DNA of 64,000 nt from Isoetes taiwanensis (Eukaryota; Streptophyta; Lycopodiopsida; Isoetales; Isoetaceae): NCBI GenBank assembly GCA_021234155.1, contig JAJEKV010000004.1, forward strand, positions 10,916,109 to 10,980,108, given 5' to 3'. How positions within the stretch are numbered: the first letter of the stretch is position 1; every line of letters begins with the position of its first letter. Positions 33,111 through 45,173 of the stretch are shown one piece after another. The notes below the pieces were generated by a model that saw nothing but the letters and a program-made list of their open reading frames with translations, searched no databases and was not told where the DNA came from. A program made the translations under genes and the position numbers.

Positions 33111-33750
33111 GCAAGTTTTATTTTGTTGTGAAGGACAATAAGAAAAACAATGTGTTAAGATCTCTTATGCATGATATCGCATGACATGTTCCATGCTATC
33201 AAGGTTTTGTTTTTAGATTCACTAGTCATAAGAATTGATAATAGAAAGTTGAAAGGTTTGTCTATCTTGCTCTTTTCTGCTTTGAAATGGGTTCGCACAC
33301 ATCTCTTAATCTACATAACCGTGCACATTTCACATGGTCAGCATATCAAGCCTGGTGGATTTTCAAAACCTAGGGACTAAGATAACGAAGCTTAAGTTCT
33401 TAATTAATCCAGATACTCTGCACCTATCTATGTTTTCACAGATGCCTGCACTTGTAGTAGTACCAAAATCACAAATATGAAGAAAATCACAGAAGGCGCT
33501 CTTACGGAGCCGAACTCTCACCGAGCTGAACCCATTTTAGTCCACTTATTTTTATACAGAAAGATTGGAATGCAATAAATTCAACTGTTTTTGCTTCAAT
33601 GCAAGGAAAAACAACACCACAATTCAGATCCGATTACTCTGAACCCATTTTAGTCCACCTATTTCTATACAGAAAGATTGGAATGCAATAAATTCAACTG
33701 TTTTTGCTTCAATGCAAGGAAAAACAACACCACAATTCAAATCTGATTAA
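33111..33750. repeat. Tandem duplication within a non-coding stretch
   Basis: 33527-33630 and 33640-33745 are near-identical copies sharing cccattttagtccac, acagaaagattggaatgc and gcaaggaaaaacaacaccac. The rest of the interval shows no gene. Confidence 0.85.
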
Positions 33751-33751
33751 C

Positions 33752-34174
33752 TTACTCTAGCATCGTACAAAATGGAATGGAACAGGCCGAGATCTCTGGA
33801 CAGATCGAAAGGTAGAAACTGGAAGCTGCAAAAGTCAAGAGTCCGACCATCCAGGTTTTCTTGAATGCAGTTCTACCTCCTGCTACATTAAGCACCGCCT
33901 CCTCCTCCTTAAGCACCGCCTCTCCTGCTACAGCTGCATCATTAAGGTTCTTCACGGTTCCAAAGAGGTCAATCCACTGCACAGTATACTGCGCCACTGA
34001 ATAAACCAAAGATTTGAGCACAAGGCATTGTTTTTCGTAAATCAAACCGCCCTTACTTAGAGTTTCGTCAACCTTGGAAGGCAAATCTATCAGATCTTTC
34101 ACCCAGCCGGCCATTGGAAGGATCTCTTTCGGCCTTGCTTCACAAAATGGGGGCTTTAGCTTTTCCGGTATCAA
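33752..34174 (-). CDS. Unidentified ORF or exon with one predicted membrane segment
   Basis: A minus-strand frame of about 140 codons. It has no in-frame ATG at its upstream end, so it is more likely an exon than a full gene. It ends near a consensus donor (GTAAGT just after the CTMLE end), which supports the exon idea. The sequence shows an amphipathic N-terminal part (AGWVKDLIDLPSKVDETLSK), an Ala/Glu-rich middle and a hydrophobic segment WMVGLLTFAASSFYLSI. I do not recognise the family. A degenerate copy of part of it lies at 34176-34250 (ATTGGAAGGATTTCTATCGG), a local tandem duplication. Confidence 0.35.
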   Translation of the reverse strand: MIPEKLKPPFCEARPKEILPMAGWVKDLIDLPSKVDETLSKGGLIYEKQCLVLKSLVYSVAQYTVQWIDLFGTVKNLNDAAVAGEAVLKEEEAVLNVAGGRTAFKKTWMVGLLTFAASSFYLSICPEISACSIPFCTMLE

Positions 34175-36057
34175 TCTGCAAAGGCAAATCTATCAGGTCT
34201 TTCATCCAGCGAGCCATTGGAAGGATTTCTATCGGCCAGCCGGCCATTGATGCAGAATGCTTTCGGGTTTGCGAAGAAATTTTGAGTTTCTTATAGAAGG
34301 AAGCTCTGTTGCTGCCAAGAGGTTGCTTGTGGAGGAAGAAAAAAAAGGGTCATTGCTTGCAGGGGAAGAAAGAAAGGGGGCGTAGCAGCCACCGGAGAGA
34401 TTGCTTCAATAGCAAGAAAGAAAATTTTTGGTCTTTTTATTTTTTGTTATTTTTGTTATGTAAACGTGTCAGGCCCAGGTTTTTTCCTGGGGCAGAAATA
34501 TTAGAGGTTCAAAGAAATGTACCTGACATATATGTATTGAAAGCAAGCATTTATAACAATCCAAGGGACAGTAGCTAAAGATGAAATTGGTGCAATCGCG
34601 CATGCGAGTGACACAACTGAAATAGTTCCAAGGATGGTGGCTTTTTGGATGCAACGTGATGGCGAGCCTAAATTTGTAAATATATTGGATCCACTTTATG
34701 AACCCCTTCAATATCCACTTTTTTTCCACATGGGACTATAGGTTGGGGCACCAATAACGAGCAGTCTTTAACACCATTGCAATGGTATAGAAGCAGAATA
34801 TTACACGAAGATCGATTCTTACAATTGGACGTTTATTCGCGGATAAGAACATCAAAAACAAATCCAGCTTAGACATAAAGCGCGAATATACATGGTAAAA
34901 ACCATGAAGCAGTCCATCAAAATGGAGGTCAAGCTCAAGGTCAAAGTGAGTACACTGACAATACTTTGTGAAGGTATAGTAAACAACTGTCAAATACCTA
35001 GCTAACTGATTCCAAATCCCATACAAACACAAATATGCACAATATATGGATAAAAGCAAGTATCTAAATTCAATTGATGTATTTTAGATCCAAATGACGT
35101 ATGATGAGTATGCGTATGGAGATGTAAAACTATACAAGACAAATTAATTGCAAGTCTAGATGCAAAAAATGACAACTCAAGACATGCATTTATCGTGAGC
35201 ATGAAATTGGCGAAGCTAAGATAAGGAACTGACTGAAAAGCCCAGGGGCTGAGCTGGATTAGAACTAAAGAGCTAGGAGAATAAAGTGATTTGATTTAAA
35301 AGGGATTCTTTCCAGACAGAAAAATGTGTGAATTCAGAAACAATTAAATCTGGAAATTTGAAGACCATGTTATATACTACCAAATATATTAACAAGCACC
35401 GAAGCATGTCGTATTCAAGAAATCCATGAAGCAAAGAACAAGAAAAAATTAAGCTAACACCCATATATCCATCGATTTTGCAATCAAATTCAAACTGTTT
35501 AAGGCTTGCAATGCCAGCAGAATAATGAACCATCAACAAAAAATTGAGATAAATTAGATCCAACAAATAACATGATGTTCCTTTAGCATGCATACCTGCA
35601 AATATGTGCTCCAAAGCATGCATACCCATGAGCAGAAAGAAACGTGTGTACAAGCCTGGAGAAATTGCGAGTGGAAATTGAAAACATGGATAGGATATGC
35701 ATACCTTCCATAGGATCACTTAGAGAAAACTGGCCATAAAGATTGCGGTGATGATGATGTCTGTGATGATGATGTCCAGGAAAGAGTGGGCAGAGAAGTC
35801 AAACCCGAACAAATTAGCCGGGAAGAAAAGCATGTCCGTAGAGTGGAAAGCAATGGGTAACGAAAAGGTGATGCTATGCGAAGACGTCGATAAACGGCCA
35901 CAAGAATGAACATCACTTATATAGATGGCTCGTCCCTTTTCAGAATGCTGATTCGATGGCTTAGATCGATGCCAAAAGTTATGATTCGCTAATAGTTCTA
36001 AATTATACCCATGCAAATTTACTCTTAGAATGGCAATCTTGGCTTTGACCTAGGGAA

Positions 36058-36060
<3 letters not shown>
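34175..36060. other. Intergenic, no gene supported
   Basis: It contains the duplicated fragment near 34176-34250. Numerous small frames on both strands show no domains. The segment 35825-35985 has weak similarity (about 70% over the best 60 bp, around ctcgtcc and agatcgatg) to 36600-36820 on the other side of the SINE. Confidence 0.5.
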
Positions 36061-36089
<29 letters not shown>

Positions 36090-36098
36090 CTAGATAGC

Positions 36099-36185
<87 letters not shown>

Positions 36186-36391
36186 TATTTTAACGTCACG
36201 CCACTAGGCAGCATCCAACTCAACATGTGACCACACACCACACTACATTGCTTGGTTGGGCCGTGCCCCCAACCACTTTACATTGCGTCTTGAGTTTTGA
36301 CACCCAACAGTTCAGAGTGCGATTCTGGGCAGTCTCGAACTCGAGACCTATAGTTGCTAGATATAGTGTGTTACTACTAGACTAAACACCC
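36061..36391 (-). mobile_element. tRNA-derived SINE with (TATC)n tail
   Basis: On the minus strand the element begins near 36391. It carries a polymerase III A box TAGTCTAGTAG (36374-36384) matching TRGYNNARNNG and a B box GTTCGAGAC (36332-36340) matching GWTCRANNC, spaced as in tRNA genes. It continues with about 130 bp of unrelated body, then GACGTTAAAATA (36186-36197) and a long TATC array (36061-36185). The border matches the LINE terminus at 22127-22138 exactly over 12 bases. This is the layout of a SINE that borrows a LINE 3' end. Confidence 0.82.
36332..36384 (-). promoter_or_regulatory. Internal RNA polymerase III promoter (A and B boxes) of the SINE
   Basis: A box at 36374-36384 and B box at 36332-36340, both exact matches to the tRNA consensus patterns. 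Start-to-start spacing is about 44 bases, within the normal range. Confidence 0.8.
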
Positions 36392-37630
36392 AAACGCAAG
36401 CGAAGGGTATGGCAAGCATTGATGTTCACGAATTTTAGCACTTTCAGTGCTTAGATGTTTTGTCGAAGGTTGTACCTGATTAACAATTTTACACCCTATA
36501 GCATGGATTATGTCATAAAAAAAAACATCATTTATCCTACCAATACGGCCCAAGAAGAAGAAGGAAAAAGAATTATCTGTCACAAGATACAAACGATGAA
36601 CCCAACTAGCATGAGAATGAAAAGCATGGTGAAGATGCCAAAACCTTGCAAATTAAGACGAAAAAGGTTGAGGCCAATGGATGGAGAGCAGGAAATAATG
36701 AGACAATTATAGTATGCTGTTGCACGAAAAACATCGAATGAGACCGCTATATATCATGCTCGTCCTCCTCAAGAATGTTGATCTAGTGGTCCAGATCGAT
36801 GACATAAACAATTCAAAAAGGAACGGTCGTTAGCTTTATCTGCACAAGAGGGGAACCTATCATTATATGTTAACAAACTAGTACTTGTAGCATCTAGATT
36901 TGACTGACATTTGTTTCAACTTTCTTATTATTCTTCTCTTATTGGGTGCTTTTTATAGCGCTCTTCTTTATATGGTCTTCGTAGACGATAAAAACCCATT
37001 CAATTCAATTTAATTCAATTCAATCTATATGCATTCTACGTTTAGTTTTGGCTTCTCTTATCTGTGCTTCATCTTAATGTACCAATATTTATTATTTTTT
37101 GGGTTGCCCCTAGGGGGGGCAAACCCTTGCTTATATGGGGTTTGGCATATTCTAGATATATGTCGATATATACCTAGAATATGCCAAAAACTGCTTCAAA
37201 CTGGCTGTTGCCAGCAAACTGGCGGTCAGCCCTGTTGCAAGTCAGTGTTGTTCGAACCGCCTAACCGGCTCTTTCTCCTTTCCGGCCTCTTCTTTGCTGC
37301 TTCCTTGCTTTCTCTGCTTCTCTTCTTCCGCTCTGGCGAAACTTCAGCTGCCGCGGAGCCTCTGCCGGTCATAGCTCTGCTCATTGAAAGAATAGAGATG
37401 TGAAGACATGTTCCAGGGTAAGAATAGACCTTTTTGTGCTGCTGGACGGCTTGCCACCATTCCGACCTCAAATCCCTCCTCCATACAGCTGAATGCAGGC
37501 TTTTTTTTGCTACTATGTTTATTTGTAAATAATTTTTTGGTTCCTCCTGGGCTCAGATTGGAACAGATGTGCTGCTTGTTTTGCTAGTTGACAGGTAGCT
37601 TCCCAGTTTTTTTGCAGCCTGGAATTTCTC
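36392..37630. other. Intergenic, with a second LINE/SINE-like 3' end and palindromes
   Basis: At 36984-37025 the plus strand reads GACGATAAAA followed by CAATT-type repeats, a variant of the GACGTTAAAA border plus microsatellite. Two palindromes follow at 37101-37126 and 37141-37188. No gene is recognised. A pyrimidine-rich frame at 37029-37403 is not convincing. Confidence 0.5.
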
Positions 37631-37635
37631 AGAAT

Positions 37636-37800
37636 TGGTATATTTGCGGACCTGGATGTTGTAGTTGGTACGGCCCTTGTGAGCATGTACTCCAAGCGTG
37701 GCAGTTTAAGTGATGCAAGGTGGGTGTTTGAAAGAATGCCCGAGCGGAATGTTGTCTCCTGGAGTACCATGATCTCATCATATGCCCAAAATGACCACTC
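37636..37800 (+). pseudogene. PPR gene fragment
   Basis: The plus strand encodes [20 protein letters not shown], then [20 protein letters not shown] and SYAQND, a clear L-S PPR pair like those in the gene at 22375-24930. Nothing PPR-like precedes or follows, and the homology ends abruptly near 37800. It is a relic of a different PPR family member or a partial duplication. Confidence 0.85.
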
Positions 37801-38427
37801 ACATAGATATATTGGCATCACAATTATTATCTTTGCAACTCTCCAAGTTTTGGCCATGTTTCCCAGACACATGTAAAAAAGACTTGCATGCTATTTTGGT
37901 CCAAGAATATTAATCCCATATATTGTAATATTTGGATTTTGGTTTCACATAAAACAAACAAGACCCAACACAAAAGGACGAAACAGAAGCCATAAAAACA
38001 CACTCTCGGGCCACCAGAGGGCAACCCCTCGTGCGCAGCACCGTGTTTGGGGGAGCTTCTTTTGCGAGCCTCGAGTAGAATCACCCATTCTATGCAAGAA
38101 AAACCACTTTCCAACAAGGGAAGGAACACACCCATATCAAGATGGGCATTAGGTATATAGTTTTGAAATCTGGAAATGGCCGCCAGATCTGGGCAAGCTA
38201 TTGAAAGATCTCGACTAACATGCTACTACACGTCCTATGCCCTATGTAAAAACTGAGCCAAATACATACTAGCTGAGCCGAATACTAGTTATAAACCAAG
38301 GTATTTCGTTATTAAAGAACAAAATAAGCTGTGCCCACACATCAGCATATCACACATGCTCAAAATCAACACCAGAGATGAGAGGTGTGACCTGGAAGAA
38401 CCTTTCAAAAGATTGTGACACTAAACA

Positions 38428-41400
38428 TTACACATCATCAGCACCCAAGGAGATCTCCTTAAGAACTGAATAAGCTCTTCGCCTCACCCTCGAACTCACT
38501 TTACTCTTTTCTACCATAATTGTTTTGATGCCCATACAACCTGTTACAACTGTAGCAACTCCAGATGCAGTTACAGAAGCGCAGCGAACCATGTTGCAGC
38601 ACTCAAGTTTAGTGCAGCCCGTAACCAGCGATGCTAATCCGACATCCGTTATCCTTCCGCAGCGGTACAACATTATTGTTTTTAATTGCCTGCAACCCTT
38701 GCCCAGTGCTGCAAGCCCCTTGTCACCAGCATTCTGTAACACAGAAGCAAACCAAAACATGGCTCACATAATAGAAAACAACTTGTTCTAGTATAGATGC
38801 CATACTTCCCATAAAAGACAGGTTGAGGCAGTATATAAACAAACCTGAGAAAAACTGATATCTAGTTCAGACAAGTTTGGACAACCATTCGCAATAGCTA
38901 AAATCCCAGCGTCTCCAATCCTGTAGCACCCAGCAACATCTAACTGTGACAGTAACCTGCAACCTCGACCAATTGCAATGAGAGCTTCATCACCTATCCT
39001 GTAGAATTAACAAAATTTTGGGTCACCTTTTGAGAACCATAATACATCCTGCAAGCAGTCTTTGGCAACAATTTTTCGGCAAAAAATTTGTTAGACACCT
39101 AGAAACGTTAAATTTTCATATCATTACAATGTCAAGTTTTGCACCTGTCACAAAAGCGAAGACTCAGGCCTGTTAGGTTTTCACATTGCTGGCCAACTGC
39201 TTTGAGACCCTTGTCTCCAACCTGGTCAAGCAAAAAACCTTAAAAGTAGGTTATGTAAACTCATCAGTTAACCTGTTTTTTTACAAGAACTCATATCCAT
39301 AAGGCGTTCAAAAGTCTTATTCGTTTAAGCAATTGCTCGTTATTCAGAATTACTTCCAAGCACAACTTAGTTTCAAGCCATTCTCCCAAGCCATTCTCCC
39401 ATTTTATCAAGAGTAAAATGAATTCACTATGTAACATCAATTATTTTCAGGCAGGGAGCAAAGCACCCATTTTTTCAAAAGGCAGTAAAGACCTTCGCAC
39501 GGGGAAGTTTAAAAGGCTTAAAGAAACCCTTGAGCCTTCTAAAGAAGGAATTGTAGGACAATCAGGTTAAGCATCAACTGCTGACTTTGCTGATTCTTTG
39601 CAGATCTTCTTCCAAAAGTGCTTCCTTTGCCCTGGTCTGAACGAATTCTTAAGCTTTTTGTATCAATTTTACTCTTGGAGCAAACTCTTCTTCTTCAAGC
39701 ACATAATCTGTTATGAACAGTGTCTCCTGAAAGTCTTCTTCACTCACAAAGCATGGCTCATGACATTACTGCAGATTTATTACCTGACTGAATAGATTTA
39801 TATTGCAGGCAACATAAGGGAGGGAGGGAGGGAGGAAGGGAGGAAGGGAGGAATTAATTAATTTTAACGTCTATTTAAAGTAAAGATATTGGATCTCAAG
39901 AGGGAAGGGTGTTTAAATAAGCCACTTGCCTCTAGAATTTTGCCAAATTTTAGATTAGCATCCACATGGCAGGCCAATTGCTGGCCTCAAGAAAACTTAA
40001 TTTAAAATTTCCAACTAAACATGATAGAAACTGAGTTCATAATTCCATACAAATCTAGAAACCAGACCAGACCTGGTTGCGGCGTATATGAAGTCTTTTG
40101 AGCTTCTTTGAACCAGAAGCTATACTTCGTATTGAAGCATCTCCAATGCTATGACATCGTACTAAAACTAAAATTTGTAGCTCGGAACATCCTTTCCCTA
40201 TTTCTGCTAGTCCATCGTCCCTTATCTTTGGACAATTCTCCAATATTAGGGTATCCAATTTCCTGCAAAGAACAATACTAGACCTCTTATGGATCCATTG
40301 CTAACTAGTCAATAGCAAATGTATACCAAGATGAACATACCCAACCGAAACTACATAAATTGAAGATTCTATAGATATTGAAGATTAATTTATGGACGTT
40401 ACCTAGTGCTTTGAAGTTTTGTTCCAGATCTTGAAAATCATATTAGAATCAACAAGTAGTGAGAACATATTAGAATCATACACCCACTTCTTACCTACAA
40501 GACCTACCAATTGCTCGGATGCCAAGAGAATCTATATGTTTGCAATTCTTAATCTCAAGCGAAGAAAGCTCCTTACATCCTGATGCAACTGCTACTAAGC
40601 TTTCATTACTCACGAAGTTACAATCACTCAATGTAAGAGCACCTAGCATTTTACATCCCAGTCCAATAGCGATCAAGCTTCTGTACATCCAGTAAGTCAT
40701 TCAATCAGATATATGCCCATTAAAGCATGCTAATTCAATTGCAAACATTACTTCAAAACCATGCATTTTACCTGTCTGTAATCTGTAAGCTGGTCAAGTC
40801 GAGTGTTTCTAAGAACCTGCAAGACTTTGCAACTGCTTGCAAAGCTTCATCTGTCACGTCCATGCATTGCATATGCAATGACTTTAGCCTCGGACACCCA
40901 CTTGCAATGGCAAATATACCTTTGTTTCCAATGGACTCTGAATCCAATGAGAGCTTTTCAAGGTAAGATGACATAGATCCAACTACCTCTAATGAGGCAT
41001 CCGTGATACGTGCACAATGAGCAAGTCCAAGAGATTTTAATGACTTTGCACAACCGAAGGCTATATCTATTATCCCAACATCAGTTATGCCTTCGCAGGA
41101 CCGCACATTGAGTTCTTCTAGGAATATGCAAAATTTCCCAACAGCTTGGAGTCCAAAGTCCCCTACATAGCATTCCTGCAATGTGCATTCCAAGAATTCA
41201 TGCGTATGGAAAAGAAATTCAATATATGGCACCACAACACATGAATAAGGTAAACTACCATTGCAAAGATCTCAGAATTACGTATATAAGCATCACAAAT
41301 GATTTCAGAATTTCCATGACATGATTGTAAGGAGTCGTTTGATTTCATAATGCAAACAGAGTAATAAAATCCTCTTCGAGCAGTCCATCAATTCTCATGT

Positions 41401-44400
41401 CGATGCCATGACACTTCAGCTTTGCTTCGCATCAGAAAGAAGCACACCTTGGAGCAAGCAAGATAAGCTTGGAACATTTCAGTTTAGCCTACTGAATTTT
41501 TTCCTTAAACTGAATTTTGCTTAGAATCACCTAGGCTAATCTGCAAGGAATTTCTACTTTTAAGACTAAGGAAATGATAGGCAGCCATGAGAAAGTTGGT
41601 GGATTTGGGATACTGGAACAAGCAACAGAATTCATCAGAAAGATTTCGAATAGATAAGCTGTTGGAGCCACCTGTAGATCTAGTGATTATGACTAGGAAT
41701 GTACATTCATCAACCTCCGCAAGGTCATGTTCAGGATAGCAAGACAATTAGTGACAGAAAGAGCAAGAGAGGGTTTAGTCGTTTTCGTAGAGAGGGGTTC
41801 TGTTGAAGTGAAGCTCTCACACCCTAGATGAGTGACCCATTTTCAACCACACTTGGTACAGGTGCAACGATGACAGTTCTCCAAAAGAAAAGCATGGTGC
41901 TCTCTTCATGTGGAACCAGAAATGTTCCTGTGAAAGAGAGCTTGATTTGTTTAAAGACACTGGGGAAAAAATCCGATCTGAGGCATATGCCTCGACTCAA
42001 TGGCGGGGGTCAACCAGCATAGCAGAGACTGAATGACGACATCTACCATAACACTCACTGCTGCATAAGTTTCCCATACTTTCACACTCAGCCAGCTTTA
42101 TAGAAAAGATAGCTTCCCTGAGATTTTTATTGGTGTGCCATTGGCGTTCTTGAAGAGTGTGCCATGCTAAGATGAGCAATCCATATCATTCCAGAGCCTT
42201 AGCCCACTTAGCTTTTTCCCTGCTTCACTTTGACAACAGACTTGGATTTAAGACTTCTTCAAAGCTTTCATATTTCAAGATGCTGCAAAATACAATCTCT
42301 AGAAAACATGTTCCTCATTCAGAGATGGCACTTTGGTTGTATAGTAATTTCCTGGCATGCATATTGCCAAGCAATGAATTTTAGACACGCTTTGCCACCG
42401 CCACCTTGGCAATTTTGGTATCCCAAACTGGTTTGGCACCAAAATTCTGATTCCAAGATTTGTCACTCAGCAAGGTTGGGGTTGCGAGCAAGATGCAGTA
42501 AATCCGGAGGCTTACTTCACCACCACAAATTCATTGCCAATGGTTTTATCACCAAGGTACCTTTCATCCTGCACTATCAGCAGATGACAGTCAGTGGGGA
42601 AGCCCAACCAGCAAACAACTATCAATTCCAAGCTCGAGAGTCCTTGCATCTTTTCAGCTTGATAAGATGTTTGTGTGCCCTTTGGCACTGATACATATAG
42701 GAAAGTGAAGATCTAGGCAGCAAGAATCAGAACACACAAGGCAAGAAACAAGAGGGAATATGGAACAAGCAAAGAACAATTAAATTCCTGTGAAGAAGAG
42801 AAAAAAAACAAAATTCTAACTGACTCATTAATACCACCTAGAGGACCTGTGCTGATATGGCAACATTTGTGTAGTTTCCGGCATCAGAAACTAGACAGCA
42901 ATGGACTCTTGAACAATGTTCAAGAGAGAAAAAATAAGTGCCTCCAAAATGGGAGAAAAAACTTAGAAAGACCTCTAAAATTACCTGCGCTTAAGCAAAA
43001 ACATCATAAAAGAAATCCTGATCATCATTATCATGAAGACATATTCTGTTTCCACTTCAATAAACACTTCATAGACAGATATAAACAAAAGAGATACCCT
43101 TAATAGTCAGGGTGCAAAAACGGATCTAGCTCCAAATAAGAAGAAACTTAGAAGCACCTTCAAACTACCTGCAGAGGAGCAAAAGTCTCCTCAAACACCT
43201 TGATCCAACATTTGTGTAGTTTCCGGCGTCAGAAACTAGACAGCAATGGACTCTTGAACAATGTTCAAGAGAGAAAAATAAGTGCCTCCAAAATGGGAGG
43301 AAAAACTTAGAAAGACCTTTACAATTACCTGCGCTTAAGCAAAAACATCGTAAAAGAAATCCTGATCATCATTGTTGAAAACATATTCTGTTTCCACTTC
43401 AATAAACACTTCATAGACAGATATAAACAAAAGAGATACCCTCAAACACCTTGACCAAGCTGTTCATGGAAACATAACTAGAAATATCCCCCAGAAGAAA
43501 CAATATTGGAGCATCCAGAATGCTCAATCTGGAACTCCATGTGTGTCCAAATTGAAGTAAATTAAGTTGAGAAGAATACCTGTAACTCAAGCACTTTTAA
43601 TCCTCGACAGTTCTCTGCCAGGCGGGCAAGGCCAGCATTTGTTATAGCAGCACACCAAATCATGCTTAATTTCCGAATACTGGGACAACCTTCTCCAAGA
43701 AGGGCTAAACCTGTATCAGAAGTACTGCACACTCTACTAGGGCATGTTTCTGCTTCAACACTATGGCAAATGCCTGGATGGTTCTGGCAAATAATGAAGA
43801 AGAAAAGGACAAGTCAAAAAAACATATGACAAAATCTTCTATACAAACACATGGCGGTGACTAGAAAGAGACCTCTCTTACAAATACAAAAACTTAATGA
43901 CCAAAAGAAAGAAAGAAAGAAGGAAGGGTGGAAGGATTGTCCTCTTACAACAACTGGCCCTTGTATGTGAAGATATCGTCCATATTCAACACGTCTGATC
44001 TGAATCTCACAGCAGCTTTATGGTCAAATAGCCCTATTGAAATGTCTGAGACTACCTCCCACCTTTAAGACTGAATAGTTAAAGCCTGATCAACCAATCC
44101 TTTCATTGTTTGTATATTGAATAAGAAATTCAGATGATGAGCTTGGGCATTTAGCAATATGAAGTGTTATGTATACAATAATTCACTTCAAAGGTCTCAT
44201 TAATCATATAAAACATTTGATTTGACCCAAAATCACATTTGTCCATAACAAATGAATTGAGTTGTCCATGCTAGCCTGCTCAAAGTTAAGGTATTATCAT
44301 TTAAAGTAGCCCCAGTAAGAATAATCATATCGGCAATTAAGGAGAGTCAGTGGCCTTCACAACTCTAAGCTAAAATATTATTGGGATTATCAATGTTTCT

Positions 44401-45095
44401 CACGAAGATGGAGCTCCTTCACTGTAAATGGCCCATATATTTATAACCAGTTAGCTGTACTAAAGCATTGCCAGAAAACTGGTGCCTCTAATTTTCTTAA
44501 GTCTGTTGCTGCATGCGTCTTGAAACAGCTTCATTGAAACATTTACGAATATAGGAACTAAACACAAGAAAACTCATAACCTCAATTCAGCCAGCATGCA
44601 AGTTAGAAGATGCAGAATAATCTCTGGACTAATATGGACACTTGTCTAATTGCTTTCAGCTGTATTAATCATTGCCTTTGAGATATAAAGAAAAATGCTA
44701 GAGCTGGAAAATGCAGCCATAATTAATCCACCTAACCAACCTGGAAAATGTGAAATGTGGTGGTCGCATAAAGATAAATTGACATTAGACAGCTTAACAA
44801 AATCTTTTGATAGCTGAAAATATTTACTTACCATTAGAGTAGCACAAAAAGAACCTTGAAGCCCTTCATCGATCCTAACATTTCTCAAGTTTTTAAATCT
44901 ACTCACTGCAGTCTCTATGCAGACATCAGGATTGGCACAAGATCCAATCCTGATACTCTGCCTACTTTCGCTTTCCAGCCGCCTCCATCTTTTACAAACC
45001 AAAGAACAAGCAGCCCGATCTCCTTCCAGATGGTTCATTATTTCTATTAAAGCTTCATCTGGCAACAAGAGGTTTATCCAATCACGGCCCCGCAT
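38428..45095 (-). CDS. F-box/LRR-repeat protein, FBL4-like (8 exons)
   Basis: Minus-strand exons 44832-45095, 43580-43783, 40772-41175, 40495-40680, 40073-40262, 39145-39221, 38845-38998 and 38428-38733. All junctions are GT-AG with matching phases and join to 594 residues. The protein would be the substrate receptor of an SCF (Skp1-cullin-F-box) ubiquitin ligase. The F-box is at about residues 9-50 (LLPDEALIEIMNHLEGDRAA, CSLVCKRWRRLES). About 15 cysteine-containing leucine-rich repeats follow (for example GITDVGIIDIAFGCAKSLKS, RITDASLEVVG). The order, start (MRGRDWINLLLP) and length match my memory of Arabidopsis FBL4 (610 residues). The start is the first ATG preceding the F-box. Introns 1 and 2 (1.0 and 2.4 kb) are large, and intron 2 holds a duplication. 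Nothing suggests the gene is broken. Confidence 0.88.
39818..39871 (-). repeat. LINE/SINE-type 3' terminus inside intron 5 of the FBL4-like gene
   Basis: On the minus strand GACGTTAAAAT (39861-39871) is followed by AATT and CCTCCCTTCC-type repeats. This is the same border as the LINE and SINE ends in this window. The element body would lie at 39872-40060, but I recognise no SINE boxes in it, so it is probably a 5'-truncated insertion. Confidence 0.6.
42863..43443. repeat. Direct duplication inside intron 2 of the FBL4-like gene
   Basis: 42863-43100 and 43208-43443 are about 95% alike, sharing acatttgtgtagtttccgg, cagcaatggactcttgaac and cctgcgcttaagcaaaaac. Unit spacing is 345 bp. Neither copy is coding, and the duplication does not touch the splice sites. 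Confidence 0.9.
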
Positions 45096-45173
45096 CGTAT
45101 CCAAACAGCTACAACTTCAAATGCAACAAATATGATCTTTCCCGTAATAATTCTTAAGAATTTATATACATTT

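Noticed and set aside
43905-43930. GAAA-type purine repeat as another retroelement tail
   Set aside because: It is short, lacks the shared border motif, and lies in the FBL4-like intron 1 with no element body.
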